From assembly GCF_025145845.1 (NCBI RefSeq), contig NZ_CP102253.1, forward strand, positions 124,001-188,000: a stretch of DNA of 64,000 nt. The letters are read 5' to 3'. The notes below the pieces were generated by a model that had not been told where the DNA came from, did not search any database, and saw only the letters and a program-made list of their open reading frames with translations. Shown one piece after another: positions 62,585 through 64,000 of this stretch. Position numbers and translations under genes: made by a program. The first letter of the stretch is position 1, and each line of letters begins with the position of its first letter. The stretch comes from Alistipes shahii WAL 8301. GTDB taxonomy: Bacteria > Bacteroidota > Bacteroidia > Bacteroidales > Rikenellaceae.

Positions 62585-64000
62585 GGCTTGCGGATATTGT
62601 AGAACAGCGCGTAGACCACCGGCAGGACGCAGACCGTCAGCAGCGTGGCGACCAGCAGTCCGCCCATGATCGTGGCGGCCATCGCGCCGAACATCGAGTC
62701 GAACAACAGCGGCAGCATGCCCAGAATGGTCGTTCCCGAGGCCATCGCCACCGGGACGATACGGCTGCGCGTCGCAGAGGTCAGGGCCTCGTAGGGGTCT
62801 TTGCCCGCGGCCCGCAGCACGCCGATCTGCTCGACGAGCACCACGGCGTTCTTGATGTTCATGCCGACGAGTCCCAGCAACCCCAGCAGGGAGAAAAAGT
62901 TGAACACCTTGCCCGTGACGGCCAGTCCCAGCACCACGCCGATGAAGATCAGGGGGATCATCAGCAGAATGACGACCGGCTCGCGGTAGTTGCGCAGCAG
63001 CAGCAGCAGGACGATGAGGATGAGCACCAGCGTCAGCGGCATGTATTCGGCCAGCGCCTCGTTGGACTCCTGCTGGCTCTCCTGCTCGCCGAAGACCTTC
63101 ATCGAGTAGCCTTCGGGAAGTACCACGGCGCGGTCCACCGAATCGCGCAGCGCGGCGAACAACTGCATGGTGTTGACCCCGCGGCCCGGGTCGCATTGGG
63201 CCTTCATCACCCGCTGGCGGTTGAAACGCTTGATGACGCCCGGCCGGAAATCGAAACGGAATCCGTCGGTCGCCTGCTCAATCGAAAAGACCTTGCCCGA
63301 AGGATTGAAGATCGGCAGGGCCTGCAAATTGGTCAGGTTATACGAACCGATGTTCTCGTCTTTCAGAAGGATCGGCATGAACTGGTCGCCCTCGCGGTAT
63401 TCGCCCAGCGTGTAGCCCTGCGTGGCGATGGTGATGCCGCGGGCCATCTGGCTGCGGGTGACGCCGATGCGCTGGCCCTTCATCTGCGAGTAGACCGGCT
63501 GCCACATCGGCACGCGGTTGCCCCAGCCGTTGCGGATGTTTACGGCTCCGGGGGTGTGCCACATCACCTCTTCGGCCCGGGCCGCGAGACGGCGCAGCGT
63601 GTCGACGTCGTCGCCGATGAAGCCGAATTCGATGGCCGCGTCGGGCACGGGCGAGAGCTTGAAGAGCGACGAGCGCAGCCACACGTCGGGAAAATTCGCG
63701 GTGACATAGGCGTTGAAACGCTCCTCGACAGCCTCGGTCTGCCGCTTGTCGTGCAGTTCGACGAGGATGTTGCCGAAATTGGGACGCATCGAGACGCTGC
63801 TGCTGGCCAAGTAATAGCGCGGCGGCGTCGACCCGAGCGTCATCGAGACGGTCTTCACCTCGGGCTGCGCGCGCAGCCACTCCTCCATGGCGAGCAGATT
63901 ACGCTCCGTATCGCGGATATTATACCCGTCGGGCAGCAGCACGTCGGCCCGGAAATAAGGTTTGTCGAGCGACGGAAAGAAGTTCTGGGGCATCAGCCCC
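62581..64000 (-). CDS. RND-family efflux pump, C-terminal part (runs off right edge)
   Basis: The frame is open to the window edge, so the N-terminal half is missing. Visible parts: the porter domain (MPQNFFPSLDKPYFRADVLL is the usual start of the second periplasmic half) and the second block of membrane helices (MPLTLVLILIVLLLLLRNYR, FFSLLGLLGLVGMNIKNAVV, ATRSRIVPVAMASGTTILGM, MGGLLVATLLTVCVLPVVYA). AcrB/HAE-type transporter exporting drugs or lipids by proton antiport. Operon with the TolC-like gene. Confidence 0.92.
   Translation of the reverse strand, partial: GLMPQNFFPSLDKPYFRADVLLPDGYNIRDTERNLLAMEEWLRAQPEVKTVSMTLGSTPPRYYLASSSVSMRPNFGNILVELHDKRQTEAVEERFNAYVTANFPDVWLRSSLFKLSPVPDAAIEFGFIGDDVDTLRRLAARAEEVMWHTPGAVNIRNGWGNRVPMWQPVYSQMKGQRIGVTRSQMARGITIATQGYTLGEYREGDQFMPILLKDENIGSYNLTNLQALPIFNPSGKVFSIEQATDGFRFDFRPGVIKRFNRQRVMKAQCDPGRGVNTMQLFAALRDSVDRAVVLPEGYSMKVFGEQESQQESNEALAEYMPLTLVLILIVLLLLLRNYREPVVILLMIPLIFIGVVLGLAVTGKVFNFFSLLGLLGLVGMNIKNAVVLVEQIGVLRAAGKDPYEALTSATRSRIVPVAMASGTTILGMLPLLFDSMFGAMAATIMGGLLVATLLTVCVLPVVYALFYNIRKP

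Noticed and set aside
1..64000. Suppressor tRNA (Trp, anticodon UCA) or any tRNA/rRNA gene
   Set aside because: I looked in the intergenic regions for a T-loop and an anticodon arm with CTTCAAA and found no cloverleaf. A proper tRNA scan could still find one.

Overview
The window looks like a chromosome segment of a GC-rich gut Bacteroidales, most likely Alistipes or a relative (an inference from base composition and gene families, not proven). Support comes from SusC/SusD pairs, an ECF sigma/FecR pair, promoters of the TTTG-N19-20-TAnnTTTG type, and a CTnDOT-type traA-traN conjugation module.

Layout. 1-10,798: a glycan-utilisation locus on the minus strand (susC, susD, then three surface lipoproteins, the last running off the left edge), with its FecR anti-sigma factor and a divergent ECF sigma factor. 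Both GH18-like lipoproteins have lost the catalytic acidic residues, so what is visible binds glycan rather than cutting it. A small plus-strand RNA appears to be encoded antisense to the susC leader. 10,799-15,013: an accessory stretch with a candidate pseudoknotted RNA divergent from an HTH regulator, two tandem ORF6N proteins, a DinD-like protein and a large inverted repeat. About 14,700-54,830: an integrative conjugative element. It has small accessory genes and a ParB-like protein (15-20 kb), the transfer operon traA-traN on the minus strand (37.6 to 20.0 kb), an oriT-like leader with mobA, mobB and mobC (37.6-42 kb), an AT-rich defence cargo (a DUF4143 ATPase plus Hachiman hamA/hamB, 42-46.7 kb), a DUF4099/DUF3945 gene, a DUF1896 gene, a giant methylase-helicase, and two HTH genes. 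No integrase is visible. 55,150-64,000: chromosomal housekeeping genes, including an Fe/Mn superoxide dismutase fused to rubredoxin, an outer-membrane barrel protein, a large TPR lipoprotein-like protein, an OsmC protein, and a TolC/RND efflux pair running off the right edge.

Main observation. Seven genes of the conjugative element (traE, traG, a DUF3876-like gene, mobA, mobC, the DUF4099 gene and the methylase-helicase) carry nine in-frame TGA codons and are otherwise intact, with no frameshift and no internal TAA or TAG. At several sites the family has tryptophan (for example mobC G-W-T-I). I counted 19 transfer and maintenance genes, and none ends in TGA, although neighbouring chromosomal genes often do. 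This points to UGA being read as Trp, or to a translational gate on transfer; mutational decay is the competing explanation. No suppressor tRNA was seen in the window.

In addition, the VirB4-type ATPase gene traG is interrupted by three group II introns. Removing them at their GTGCG...AY boundaries restores one continuous reading frame of about 834 residues, apart from its UGA at codon 17.
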